A stretch of DNA of 64,000 bases, from positions 1,247,197 through 1,311,196 of the forward strand of contig VXAI01000182.1 of the NCBI GenBank assembly GCA_013399305.1, read 5' to 3'. This document shows positions 1-12,712 of the stretch, in pieces. A program made the position numbers and the translations under genes. The notes below the pieces were generated by a model that saw only the letters and a program-made list of their open reading frames with translations, ran no database searches and was not told where the DNA came from. The stretch is from Rostratula benghalensis. Lineage: Eukaryota; Chordata; Aves; Charadriiformes; Rostratulidae. Each line of letters starts with the position of its first letter. The first letter of the stretch is position 1.

Positions 1-3000
1 GTGCGTAACCCCTTGCCTCAAGTTACAGGACAACTTTTAAACACTGCACTACTGGAAGCCTCACCAAAATAAGACCACACCAGAATGTCAGCAAGAGAAC
101 ATAGCTCTATCCCTGAGGAGCTGAAACTGTTTCAACCACCCTATCTGTCTGCCTCCTCTCCCCATGGGTTCTGCTTAGCACAGGCTCCCCTCTGGATCGC
201 ACCCATTGAGGATGCTTCACGTGAGATGTACTTCCCCCAGGGCAGGGAAGCAAAGGTTGCAAATGCCATCTCCTCTGGCTGCTCTGCCAGGTTTCCAGAG
301 GGAAGGAGATCAGGGGGTGCCAGCACAGATGAATGAACGGAGCGTAGGCTCAGGAGCTGGGGCCACGGTTGCCACAGAGCCACCACTGTAGCACCAGGTG
401 ATGGGTCTGGGAACTAGAAAGGACCAACTGACGGGAGCAGGCAGAGCTGAGAGCCAGGAGGTGAGAGAGAGTCAAGAAGCAAAATCACACCAGAGGCATG
501 GGCGAGGACTGCAGAAGCCCGGTGAGGATGCAGACACAGCCTGTGGAGCCGCACACTCAGAGCAAAAGCAACAGGCAGACAGGCCATCAGCTTGGAATAA
601 ACCAAAAATCATTGAGTGCTGCTCCCAGCAGCTGCTCCAGGAAGGCTTTAGCTACAAGAACTGAAAATCATTTCCTCTGCAGACACGTGCTGCCTGGTGC
701 GGCCGCTCGCCCCAGGTGAACGCTGGCCCTGGGAGCTTCCATCCAACACCGGCTCTCAGGGAGGACGGGCTGCCGTGTCCCAGGGGCAGACAGGGCTTTC
801 AGCAGCTCCCAGCCCCGCTCACCTGCCAGGCACACAACCCCACTGTCAGGGTGCCAGCCAGAGCCAATTATAACTCCACTGACCTGCCTTGGCGCTAGCA
901 CGCACGGGAATGCGCAGGCTCCCGGCTGCCAAATGCTGGAAAGCTATAAATGGGAGACATTTGGAGAGAGAAAAAAATTAGGGAGCCAACTTTTAACTAG
1001 GCTGAAGTGCATTGGACTGTATATGTTCTTTGTGGAGGGAGAGAGGAGGAGAATGATGAAGATCTGTGATGCGCTGCTGGAAAAATACCAGCTGTTTCTT
1101 CTGCAGAGATAGAGGTAGTCCTTATTTAATGGGAAGTGTTTCTTCTCTTGAGTTAGATTATGGTAATTCACCTTTTCTATACTTGTGCATACCACACTTC
1201 AGCTCTCAGTGCAGTCTGGGCACAGAGGGGAAAAAAAAAAAAAAGGACTCGCTGGTGCTTTGTAGCAGGAGCCTCACCATAGGAAGCTGTGGGTATTTTC
1301 TTGTCCTTGGTCACGCAAAGGCCTGTCTTTCATGATCCAGCTGCCTAAGAGCAAGATCCTGGTGATTTATTTTTGTAGCGGGGTGAAACCACGAAGTACA
1401 CTGCACACGCAACTGTGCAGAATTTTGTTGAACTCCGTAAACCCTGGAGAAAAAAAAAAGAAATCCCCAAAGTGTTGAAATAAGATCCCTGTTACGAAAT
1501 AGCTATCAAAAGAGCTCTGTTTACAATCCCTGGACACAAAGAGACATCAATCTCCTGCTGCCCAAGCAAGGCCGAGCTGCCTTGGGGCTTTTTCATCAAA
1601 GAGGCCGCCAGGACCAGGCAGGACCCAGAAGAGGGGTGAAATCTAAGCAGTGCCTTGCCTTGAGTCCCCACTGAAGAAGCCTTGTGTTGTTTGGGATACG
1701 TTACTCTGCACGCCTGCCCTTTGCTTTCCACATCTGGAGATTTAAGATAACACTTACTTCACCTTTGTGAACTGCAGGCCCTGCCAGGAGCCCAGCTCAA
1801 AGAGCAGAGGAGGAGGAGGAGGTGGAGGAATGCAGGCAGAAGGCGGCAAGCACGGAACTCAGTACTGGAAGCAACACACAACGCTCATTTTAATTTTTCA
1901 AGAGTCCAATGGCCTGAATAAGGCTGACAAGAACAATTCTTCTCCCTGTGCCAGCTAGTGTCTTCTAAGCCTGTTTTAATGAGGTGTATATTAAAAAACA
2001 GTCTGAATTATTAAAATACAGACTTTCCCCCCTCCCTGTCTCTGCCTCATGGCTGCACGTGCACACCAGGTGAAGAATCCCCTCCAAAAGAGCTAATCTG
2101 TCTTCCACGTCGAGACAACATGCACAGACCATTGCCTTCTGCCAATTTTCTCATAGAAGTAGGCACCACTTCAACAGTCTCTTTTCTTGGTGTGTGTTAC
2201 ACACAAAGCTGTTGGCCTGAGGGTTGCAGGACTCTCTCCAAGATGACATCGCTCCAGGTGGGTCAACACTGAAAGTTTCCAGCTAAGAACCTGAGGATTT
2301 GTTAAACATATGGACAAGCGGGAGGAATTGGAAACACAGTCCATGTGTGTGCAGAAAGGAGTGGGTGAGAGAGCCAGAGCCATTTCTAAGTTTGCTTAAA
2401 ATTCCCAGTTTTTCTGTCTCTTAAATGTGCAGCAAGTATGTTTATTCCAGGCTACAGCATGTCTCCATCCTTTGGCTCAAAACTGAACTTCCATGCAGAG
2501 GAGTAGCCACACAGCATCATCTTCTCCTCCTACAGCTTTCAGCTGGACAAGGACTGAAGGAAAGGTTTCTGACTGCGAGGGGAAAAGCCTTAGGGTAACC
2601 TGTGCCCAGGGAGGGCAATCCTGAATGGCAATTTGACTTAAGGGCTTGCAGCTGCCTGCCAGAGGAGAAGCTACTGCTTGGGTGGTGAGAAGGCAGGACA
2701 TGGCATGAATGACAAAGCCTTCTCCAAGGGGGAGGTTTGAGATCTGGCTCCATCGTGGCTTGCAAGCAGCTCAATGAGCTTTGATGTCCAGGATGTGAAA
2801 TAAGACAGAACTGAAAAGAGCCAGGCAAAGACTCCTGGCAGAGGAGAGGGTGACTGCAGCAGAAAGGCAGAAGAGGCCAGGGACATGGAGCGAGGCTCCT
2901 GCCTGGGGAAAGCACATGGGATCTGGTAAAGTGGGGAAGGTATAACAGGGTCAGGTTTGGGTGTAAGAACATTTTGGGAGTGTGGCAAGACAACAGTGGC

Positions 3001-4284
3001 TCTTGGTCACATGAAAACTTGAAATGACTACCATTGTGGCTGATGAGCTCATAATTACAGAGTGGGGAAAAAATGTTTCTTTTTTGGGGTTTCCATAAAA
3101 AAACACAAAATACAAGCCAGTATCTGTTCTCTAACCGACAGCATTGCTCCTTACAGCCAATGGTTTCAAGAGGATCCTTCCAAAGGACATGTTAACCTCC
3201 TCCCAAGCGATGCAGCCGATGTGATCCAACGGAGCCCTGCAGTCGCTGCACAGCTCTTCCCCCGCTGGCAGGGCTGGAAGCATCTCTCAGGCATGCAAGA
3301 CCATGATCTCTGTCCACTAGAGACAGCCACTCACATATCTGATTACCAGCTTCCATGCCAGCTAACATTTCCAGCGTACCTGCCAGCCCCAATTAGTGTC
3401 CAGAATACAACTGGCATCCTTGCAAGCATCAATCTTATTGCCTTTATTTCTTAGGAACAGCATCCATCTGCTCCCAATAGCTCACATCTGGCACGCTGAC
3501 TGTTATGAAAGAGGCTCAATCCTATTTGAAGCAAATTATTCCTCCAGCCAAGAGACTCACGCAAAACTGAGTTTAGTATTTGTAGTTACAAATTTACTAC
3601 AAGTCATACAGTTACTCGAGGTTTCAAACGTTAGAATTCCAGTTTCATCTAGGGTTTGGGGTTTTTTTAATCCTTAAAAAGCTGTTCTTCTGTAAATCAC
3701 CATGTGATGGGAAACGTTTATGGAGAAAGCAAGGAGGAGAGGGGACAGGAACCTGAGCACAGACACTCTACGCAGCAAAAACGTTCCTGAGCACTGCCTG
3801 GGTCCCTGAAGGTTTCCTCCTGCAGTGAGCAGTGTCCAGGAGCCAGAGATATTCCTTGGTTTAAGTATTCCCTTCCTACTTCCACCACCTGGCATGGTAC
3901 ACTGTGCCTTCCTGTGATGACCTCAGAGCAGGAAAGGGTACGAACTGTGCTCTTCCCAGGGAAAGGAGACCACCGCTTCATCTGCTTGAAAATCTGGACT
4001 GGGACCAGGAGGAATCAGCCCATGTCTCCTGCTGGGACACAGACACTGAATTGTGGAACGAGTGTGGATCACTGGCCCTTAGAGAAGTGGTGACAATCTT
4101 CTCCATGACCAGTGGATAGCCCATGGTGTAGTCAAAGGAATGAAAATGGGTAATTAGGCAGGAAAAAGGAGGTCTTGTTACCCTTGGAAGAGAAAAGCAG
4201 GGCAGCGCTTGGGAAGGCTGCTACAGCGATGAGCTGTAAACCAGGACTTTTGCAGAAGAGACCTACAGTCTCAGGTATCAGTGA

Positions 4285-4592
4285 CAGCCAAAGATGGAGA
4301 CAAACTCTTTTCAGTGGTTCCCAGTGATAGGACAAGGGACAATAGACACAAGCAGAAACATAGGAAGTTCCATTCAAATATGAGGAAAAACTTTACAGTG
4401 AGGGTGACAGAGCACTGGAACAGGCTGCCCAGGGAGGGTGTGGAGTCCCCTTTCCCTGAAGGCCTTCAAGACCCACCTGGCTGCAGCCCTGAGTGATGCA
4501 CTCTGGGCAATCCTGCTTTAGCAGGGGAGTTGGACTAGATGATCTCTGTCTCTAGAGGTCCCTTCCAACTCTGACAATTCTGTGATTCTGTG
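4285..4592 (+). mobile_element. CR1 LINE, 5'-truncated 3' end
   Basis: The segment encodes the degraded C-terminus of CR1 ORF2 (HWNRLPREGVESPFPEG) and is followed by the typical 3' UTR phrase about a line of the form TTGGACTAGATGATCT. It ends in the CR1 octamer tail ATTCTGTGATTCTGTG at 4577-4592. It has no poly-A tail, as expected for CR1. The 5' edge is approximate. It lies in SH3PXD2B intron 2, antisense to the gene. Confidence 0.9.
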
Positions 4593-5549
4593 AAAGGGAA
4601 GAGCTCTGGAAGTTCAGAGACAACAGCACAGCCTGTGGCATTACTGTGACCAGCAAGGTGGCTTTTGACATTCCCCATTCCAGCACAGGAACACAGCTGT
4701 TCTTGGGTCTCTGCATCCAGATGGAAGCAGAGACCAGCACTGGGCAAACTCCAAGCTTCACCACTGTCTTGGCTGAGCTGGTGGCTTGTCTCTTGAGTGT
4801 CACTCTTGCCTGGCTGGGGAGGAAAGGACACTTTGCCCTCCAGTTGCAGTGGAATCAGGCTAGCTGGCGAGGCTGTCAGTAGTAAGCATGCATGCGTTTT
4901 ACTTGGCCTTACTCCTAAAATAATTGTTTGGCCACAACAGAAGGTGACAAGTGATTCAGCTGTGGCCTCAGAGGGAATATCAGGAGAAGAGCCCCAACTA
5001 CCATGCCTGGGCTGCTCTGAATCACAGCATCTCATCAGCCCCCACCCTGGTCCCCACCAGCCCTCACTCCTGCTTCAAGAAGTTCTCCTCCTCTCTCCTA
5101 CTTGGATTAAATGGCTTCCTTATGCTCCTGCTTAGCAGAAGGGTCACCGACAGCAAAAGAAGGTGCTCCAACCTTCACTGGAATGTGGCCAGAGCTGCTA
5201 TCAAAAAATCAAAACCCTGCTCAGCTTCTGTCAGGAGCATGGCAAGTGCAGCCAGAATCACTGGGAACATAGATGTTGAATTAAGAAATATCTCTACCCA
5301 AACATGCATGTACTGTGATTGCTCAAGGCCATAAGTTTGAATAAATTTGGATGGATTTTCACTGGATAACATGAAAGACAGATTCTTGACCCAGGGATCA
5401 CCTGCAACTCAAATTTCCAGCTCTTCCTCCAGTGAATAGACAAGATCATCAGAACTGGACCAGGGAAAAATATTTTCCTCTCTTACTATGTTTTCAGAAG
5501 CAGACGAACCATTTTAGCCAATCAATTTTGGGGTTTGGTGGGTTTTTTT

Positions 5550-5573
5550 GGGGAGGGCGGGGGGAGTTAGGGG
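5550..5573 (+). other. Predicted G-quadruplex motif
   Basis: Four G-runs of 4, 3, 6 and 4 bases are separated by loops of 1, 1 and 5 bases. This meets the usual G3+ N1-7 quadruplex pattern on the plus strand, which is the template strand for SH3PXD2B. Further G- and T-rich sequence flanks it on the left. Folding in vivo is not shown. Confidence 0.55.
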
Positions 5574-7785
5574 TTTTCTTTTTTAAATAACTGCAGGCAT
5601 GAATAATTTCCAGTATGGAAAATTTCTGCCTCAAGAGCTAAAATTGGCACAGAATCATCTAGCAGTCATACAATAAAGGCCTCCAGCAACGGCAACAGTA
5701 AGTGCTACCAAGCCTACCTAGAGCATTTTTTTCCACTGTGCTAAGCGGATCTGTTTCACTCCTTGCCTTTCAATCCAATTTCCACTGTACTGCACCACAA
5801 GTTTAAAATAAGGACACCAGGAAGCGTGTGCGATAAGGGGGAAGGAAGGGAAAAACCACAATTTCATTCATTCTTTCAACAGAGCCAAAAAGGAGTGGTT
5901 TGGTTTTTTTGGTTTTGGTTTGTTGTTTTTTTTTAGGAAAAGCTGCAGAGAACAGGGAATGGGGGAGCTGTCTGTTTTAAACTTTTCCATTTGCACCATG
6001 ACATATCTATAAAGCACCTCTGCTTCCAAAGATGCTCCAGGGTGTTTTGCAGAGCCAGTTGGAGTCTCTGGCTCCACACAGCCTACAGTGATGATGCTTT
6101 CCATCTAGGAGTATGCACAGCTCCCGCCAAGATGGAAGGGAACGAAGAGAGGAAGGATGGCTGCTATTTCCCTACATGTCCTTTCCCACGAGGACGAAGG
6201 CAGCCCAGGCAAACAGCACAGCTGGAGGCACTGGCTTATCTCATATAAATCCCAAAAGACTGTGCCCCCCCCTTGCAGCAAATGATGGCCACCACCTTGG
6301 AGCACCAACGAAGACGAGATGCTATGGAGAAGGAAGCCCTCGGCTTCATTTCCTTCCATCCCTGGCTGCTGCCCAACAGCTGTTCCCTGTTTATTTACTT
6401 TTAACATTTCCTTGGTTACACAAGCGGCTGCACACAGCTTAACCCCTGCCTGCACCAGCAGCTGGCCATGCCACCCTACCTCACCTCACCCCACCTCACC
6501 CTGCCCAGCAGGGTGCCACAGGACAGGAGCATGGGGCAGGGGAAGGACACCAGGGCCTTGCCAAAGCCAAGCTCTTGCTGGCTGACCAGGACTTACTCAG
6601 CGTGGTCACCCTTCATGGCCACATCCACAGCTCTGCCCAAGGTTGGGCAAGGGACAGGGCACCATCGATGTGAGCAGCCATCTCGAACAATCCCAGGCTG
6701 GCCTGAAGCCCACTGAACCTGGGAAAGCTATCTGGGTTCCCTCGGGGCAGCCCCAGACACACTGTAATTTTAGCAGTGTCTTTGTGTCTGGATGCAGCGA
6801 TTTCAGGAAAGGCGCCCTCATTCCTGTCAAATAAAGCATACAGCCATGCTCACCTGCACGTGAGCGGTCACTGGGGGCAGAAGGTGCCCAGCTCCTCTCC
6901 CAGTCCCACGCACGGGCCAGGACAAACGTGCCAGTGACTTGTCTGGCAGCTGCTTGCTGGTCCATAGATCACTTCATGCATTTTCCTTTCTCATCTGCGC
7001 AGAGCCTGTTCCAGCAGCTCAGTTTGTGTTTTGGCTCACAAAGCTCAGCCAGACCCCTTGGCTCATCTCCACCAAGGAGGGGGTGGAAAACACCCTTTGC
7101 CTGCTCGTCCAGAACACCAGCTTCGATTTTCTGTAACCCAGCCTGTCCCAATTGCCTTTCCAGCCTCCTCCCTCCCTCACAACCCCATTTTTTTTCCTTC
7201 TCCCACCCCGCACCAGGAGGTGATGGCTAAAGCAGCTGCTGAGAGCTGCCCTCCAGGCTGGCACCGCTCCACATTGGGCATTTCCCTGGAGTCTGCTCCC
7301 CAAAATGCCAACCAGAGGGACACGGACCCAAGGAATCAGCACTTTGCAGCAGCAGTCCTGTTTTGCTGTGATAGCAGTTGGGAAAGGCATAGTATTAGCT
7401 CCAAAGGAATGGAATTTGGGCCTAAAATTTAGCAAAATTCCCCCTCAAAGCAAACAAAAAAACCCCAATGAGAACTGCACCACTCGCACAGATTTCTGTT
7501 GGCGGAATTCAAACACACCTACACAGCCCTGCGTGCATTTAGTCCAGGGAGTCACAGCAAAGCTCTGACCCCGAGAGTCCACCTTTTGAAGTTGCCCTGT
7601 TCTTGCTTTTGTTCAGCCAAAAAAAGTGCAAAGTGTCCAAAAGTGCGTTTAAGTTCCCTCAGATCAAACATTTTCTGGTAGATTACAAAGCATATGTTTA
7701 GCATAGGGCAGAAACCACGCTTCTCAAATGACCACAGCTTTCCACCCTCCGATGTCAAAACCCCAAGAACTGATGAAATGCTTAC

Positions 7786-7866
7786 CTGCAGGTCAAAGAA
7801 TTTGCTGTACCGTCGGTATATGACTTCCGTGGACCCATTGGACCAGGTGACTTTGATAATGTACAC
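7786..7866 (-). CDS. SH3PXD2B: SH3PXD2B coding exon 2 (PX domain)
   Basis: The exon has 27 codons, [19 protein letters not shown] then YSKFFDLQ. The acceptor is a pyrimidine-rich tract ending in TTGCAG and the donor is GTAAGC at 7785-7780. It is phase 0 at both ends. It encodes PX strands and the basic RR-Y-S-K-F motif that starts the phosphoinositide-binding site. Confidence 0.95.
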
Positions 7867-10800
7867 CTGCAAGGAACAGAGGAAGAAATCAGAGAGGAGC
7901 AACCCAAAAATCTGCACCATGACCCAAATGCTGCCAAAGCTGCGAATGCAGCCCCCGTGGCTGGGCATCAACCAGGGAAATTAATGGGAGCACTGAAAGT
8001 CATTTTAGCGACACTAGAATATATGAAATTAAATTATTAAGCTCCACTGCTGCAACTTAACTGTTTACTAAATGCTTATTGATAGTGGTGAAGTAAGACA
8101 GCTCCCCATCCCTAAAGAGGGGCATATATTGAATGTGAAAGGGCACTTTTATGTAAAAACAGAGTTATAGTCTCTCCAGACAGACATATTACGAGTTAAT
8201 AACTCTGCCTTGGCCATCCCACCCATGGCTGCAGCATCAGGTTTGATGTAAAGATCCCAAAACCGCAGCCTGCAGTGACCACACCACCGCCAGCCTGGGT
8301 CCTGGGGCTGCTTTTTCCAAGAACTCAAACCCACAAGGTTCAAAACTCCGTCTGTTCTTCCATAAGCAGCTCTGAGGTCTTGTTTACTTAAACTTGCTGG
8401 GGTGCAAATTATCCTCCTGTTGCTTAAAATGCTACACAATCAATCCTAGTAATTGCAGGTTATTCACAAATCATATGACCAGGCTTTTACTGGTGCTGAA
8501 TGCAAAAAAATAACACCCAACCCAGGGGTTTTATTCTCATATGGAAGACAACAAGCAAATAGTTGGGCAATTACTTATTTAATGTCCTTCCTTGTTGCTC
8601 ACAGAAACCAAAGATGACCCTTGATGAGATGCCAGCATAACACTCAAATGATGCAAACCTCAGCCTTCGCCAACTGATAACAGCTTGACTAAGGAGAATG
8701 ATGACATGTTCAGTTTCTCTTCTAATTCCCATGTCCTGCTTATTTCCACCACAAATCCAGGTATCAGTTCACTGAAGCAGAAGCAAAACATTCAGAAGCT
8801 CAGGTGAACAGACCTGCTAGAACTCCAGTTAACATAATGAAGCAGGAAGGCTATTAAGGATGCTGACTTTTTGGTATTTAAAACAGAATCCCTTAAGAGT
8901 TTCACAAGGTTTTCCACAGAAACACATTTTTTTCCAGATGCTGGAATGTGGCCAACACCCCAGTCCAATATTGAAACTCAAACACCAGGAGACTCAAATG
9001 GATAGCACAGCCATAAATTATTTGAGCTTATCACACCTACTCGAACGCTGTACTAAAAATCTAATCAAAAGGTCACTTTGCTGCTCAGAGGGCTAATGCA
9101 GCATGACCTGCCAAGGTGAGGACACTCCTGAGGAACCACAAACTCTTCCCACTGGAATCACTTCCAAATTAAGATAGAAAAAGAGGCAGCAAGATGAATC
9201 AAGTTCTTATGGCTAAAATAAAGAGCTTCAGTCCCTTCAGCCCAGCAATTCAACCACCCCTTTTCCAAAACCAGCTGATCAGCCCAAACACAGCTGTGAC
9301 TGCTTTTCTGACTTGCAATGAGCTGGCTGGATGTCTCAGGCACCACCACCATCTTCCAGACAAAATCTGAATTGCTCGACATTGCCTAACCACAGTGTCT
9401 CCTTTCATTCACAAATCCTTTTTTTTTTTGAGCTGAAGGACCTATGCTTTCTGCATATTAACACTAGGAAGACAGAGGACTCCTGCAAGACAGCATCTGT
9501 ACCAGCTGTGGAGACCTGGATAGACTGTGATTTGCTACAAGAGGGGCCCAGACACTGTGCTTACCACCAAACATGGCTTGACAAGAGGCACTGGGAGGCA
9601 CAATACCTGTCAGAGCACATGCTCCTAGACCTCAACAGGTCACGGACAACTTGGCTGACCATAGTTTCTGATGAAAACAGGTTAAGTCACATGATGTGGC
9701 CTGTGAAATACCTGATGGCATCCGTAGTCACCACCACCAGCAAACCAAGCGTTAACTCGATGCTAAGCGAGCGTCCAAGCAGCCTTTACCCTCACCCCAG
9801 AACTTGCCGGCAGGCCAGCATGAGCTCATTTTGGTTGGAAGCTCAGCTGATATCCCAGCTTTCTTACCAGTTTCTTCACCACTTTACGGGGTTATATCAC
9901 TGCTGGCTGGCTGCCTGGAGAAAGCCTTCCACTGGGGCAGGGGGAAGAGCCAACTTTTCTTCACTGTTTATTCCTATCCTGCCTTTATTTGGAGTCAACA
10001 GCTTATTAGACTGGGATTTTAATCAGGATGGGGATTTGCTCAAGCCAAAATGAATTCAAAGCTCTTAAGGGTAATAAAGCCATGAGATCTGAGGGCACAA
10101 CACACTTTATTATACCCTTTGCAATGAGGGAAGGAGCATTTCTCCCAAGCAACGAGCTCACTCCTGTTTTGCTGAAATGCAGGTCTCATGGGAGTCTGGA
10201 TAATGGTTTCTTGCACATCCCATTTGAACAGCAGAAAGGTCTCTGGGGATATCTCCTCACCTACTTGTGGAAAGAAGAAAAGATGGGAAGCCCACAGCTT
10301 CTCAGTATCTATAAAAACAGCATCTCAGTAAAGCTGGTTTCCTCTCTCCTTGTGAATATCCCTTGTCCTTCACTGATGGCCATATCCCACGAGGTATTCT
10401 GTTGGCCAAAACCATCACAGATCTTGGTCTCTGCCAATACCTAATCCCTGCTGTCCTAGAGACAAAAAAAAACACACCAGAAAGTATAACTCAGGTGTTC
10501 TCCTCAACAGACAAGAAAAGTGCAGATTTTGAAAGAGAAGAACTGTGCAGTTGGCCAACCAGTAATGTTTTTCACAGGGCTTGGAGATGATAAGGCACCA
10601 AGCTACCATGAGCACCCACACTTCCCTTTCTCAGGTGCTTTTGGAAGACGATTTCAATCATCAAGAGAGTTTTGAAAACATTGCACTTGGTGTGAAGTTT
10701 CCCCTCCTGGCCTGGCAATGCACCATGACCTGTCAGGAGCACACAATGTGAGGCAACAGCATGAACAAACCCAATTTTGTCCCAGAAAAAGCCACCCCTT

Positions 10801-12681
10801 CACTCCTTCCTGCAACCCTTGGTCCTGCAGAGGCTGCTCTGAGGACAGGATTTTTCCCAGCCCAGCTGTGTGGGTGAGGGCATATGGAAATAGTTATTTC
10901 ATGGGTCTTCTCCAGCTCCAATTTCTATGGTCCTTCAAAGAAATAATACAGAGAAACCACCAGCAGGCCCCTTCCATGGAAAGAGCAAGGGGATCTCCCG
11001 TGGCTGCAGCTGGTGTTGCCTTGGGGACATGCACCCACGGGGAGCACTGAAGGGAACGGGGCAGGAGCACCCCCAGCTCCACCATTTCCCTGAGGGGTGG
11101 GGAGAACTGAACAGATGGCAGGGAGGCAGCGGGTGGCCAGATCCAGGAGGGGGGCTCTGCAACCCCATCACGTGGGCTGGGCCCATGGCCAAAACCAACA
11201 GGCAGGGCTATCTAAATATTTACAGCCCTTCCCGGGCCGGCGGTTGGGTCTGCACCGTGAAGGGAACTAGCTGACTCGGTGAAACCTGGGAACTGACGGC
11301 TCCCCTCCCTCCCTCTGGAAAGGATACCTTACCCTGCCCCACTCCCAACCCCAGAACCTCCATCCCTTGCTCTGCTCCAGCCTACATTGGTGCACACGTG
11401 TCAGGTCAAACTCCACAGCTAGGTCTGATGCCTGAAGACAACAGCTCAGGCAGAGCTTTGGAACAGGCAGAAATCACCGGGGCTCAACATTCCTGAGCTT
11501 CATTTCAGCCACAGGTCAGGGGAGCACTGCTGAAACTCACACCCGTGCTTCTGAAATCCTTCAGATACAACTCACGGCTTTTGTCCTACTAGAGGAGAGT
11601 GCCAAGGAGGGATAACAGGAAGCTTTCAGGTCACTCAAAGTCCTCCTTTGGGGATTAAGAAAGCCCCACGCACACACCCTCAGTCCCCCCATCACTCCTC
11701 TCCCTGCCCTTGCTCTGGGCAACCTCAGGCCCATGCTGCAGCAAGTGGACTTAAAGCAAGAGGAATGCCCAGCTGGACAACCTTGCCAGAGCTGCAGCCA
11801 AGAGCAAAGCAAGGAAACAAGTAGTCCTGGGGGACTTTTCACAGGGGGTGCAGAGGCACTGGAACAGTTCTGGAGGTGCCAGGGGAGAGGAGCACGTCAG
11901 ATTAACACCAAACGCTCCCCATGCTCCCATCCCTTGGAGGGCTGACATGGATCAGATCCTTCATACAAACTGGAAATCTGCAGATGCAAAAGGCTGAACT
12001 CTGACAGACACCATGGGGATTTGGCTTCCAAATTCCCTGGGTTCCTCCAGATCCATACATTTCAAGGAATTGGCCACATACCAACCAAAAAGCTACTGCT
12101 CAAGAAGTTTACCACCAGGACCTCCATCGTCTTTGTGGTCAAGAAATTGAGTGCCCTGAACAGAAATATAAAGATGGAAAAAAAGGCCCCAGGGATCTTG
12201 CTGCCCACCTGGCTGGGCCCTGCAAGCTCGGTGCCCCTCCATGTAACCCCGTGCCTGCCACCACTCTCCCCTGCCCAGCATCTCTGGAAAAGCACCTCCG
12301 AGGGAGAACAGGTCCGTGGAAAGTGAGGCTGAAAATCTTCATAAGGGAACTGTCAAAAAATGACAAGTGGCTAAAAAAAAAATGTAAATGGCACCTGGCC
12401 AACCATAACAGAGCCATCAACAAGAGCTGCCCATCAGCTCGCATGGCAGCAAGGGTTCTGCAGCCCCAGGGAGCCCACAGAGGGTGGATGCTGGAGGGAG
12501 ACCCAGGGCAGCACCCCAGGCAGGGCACGGGATCCTGTGTCAGGCATCACCAGAGGAGCAGGGGGCTGATGGAGCCAGCTCAGACCCACATCCAGCGCAG
12601 AGTCACAAGGACCAGAGTGCGAGAACAGAGGGGATGAAAAGCCAGGGCAAATTATCCATATCTGAAAGGGCAGCCAGAGAT

Positions 12682-12712
<31 letters not shown>

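Larger units (their letters stand above)
1..7785 (-). other. SH3PXD2B: SH3PXD2B intron 2 (partial)
   Basis: This is the sequence downstream of the exon 2 donor. I looked for the next PX exon (expected residues such as LDKFP and QRIIPFLPG) and did not see it, so the intron appears to extend past the left edge. Contents are one CR1 end (about 4285-4592), a G-rich segment at 5550-5573, T- and G-rich low-complexity sequence near 5895-5935, and a GGA-rich stretch near 1807-1828. No gene is supported. Confidence 0.75.

Noticed and set aside
9331..10053. A 240-codon open frame on the plus strand within SH3PXD2B intron 1
   Set aside because: No domain, low-complexity signature or family resemblance, no evident splice or promoter context, and lengths like this arise by chance in 64 kb at this composition.
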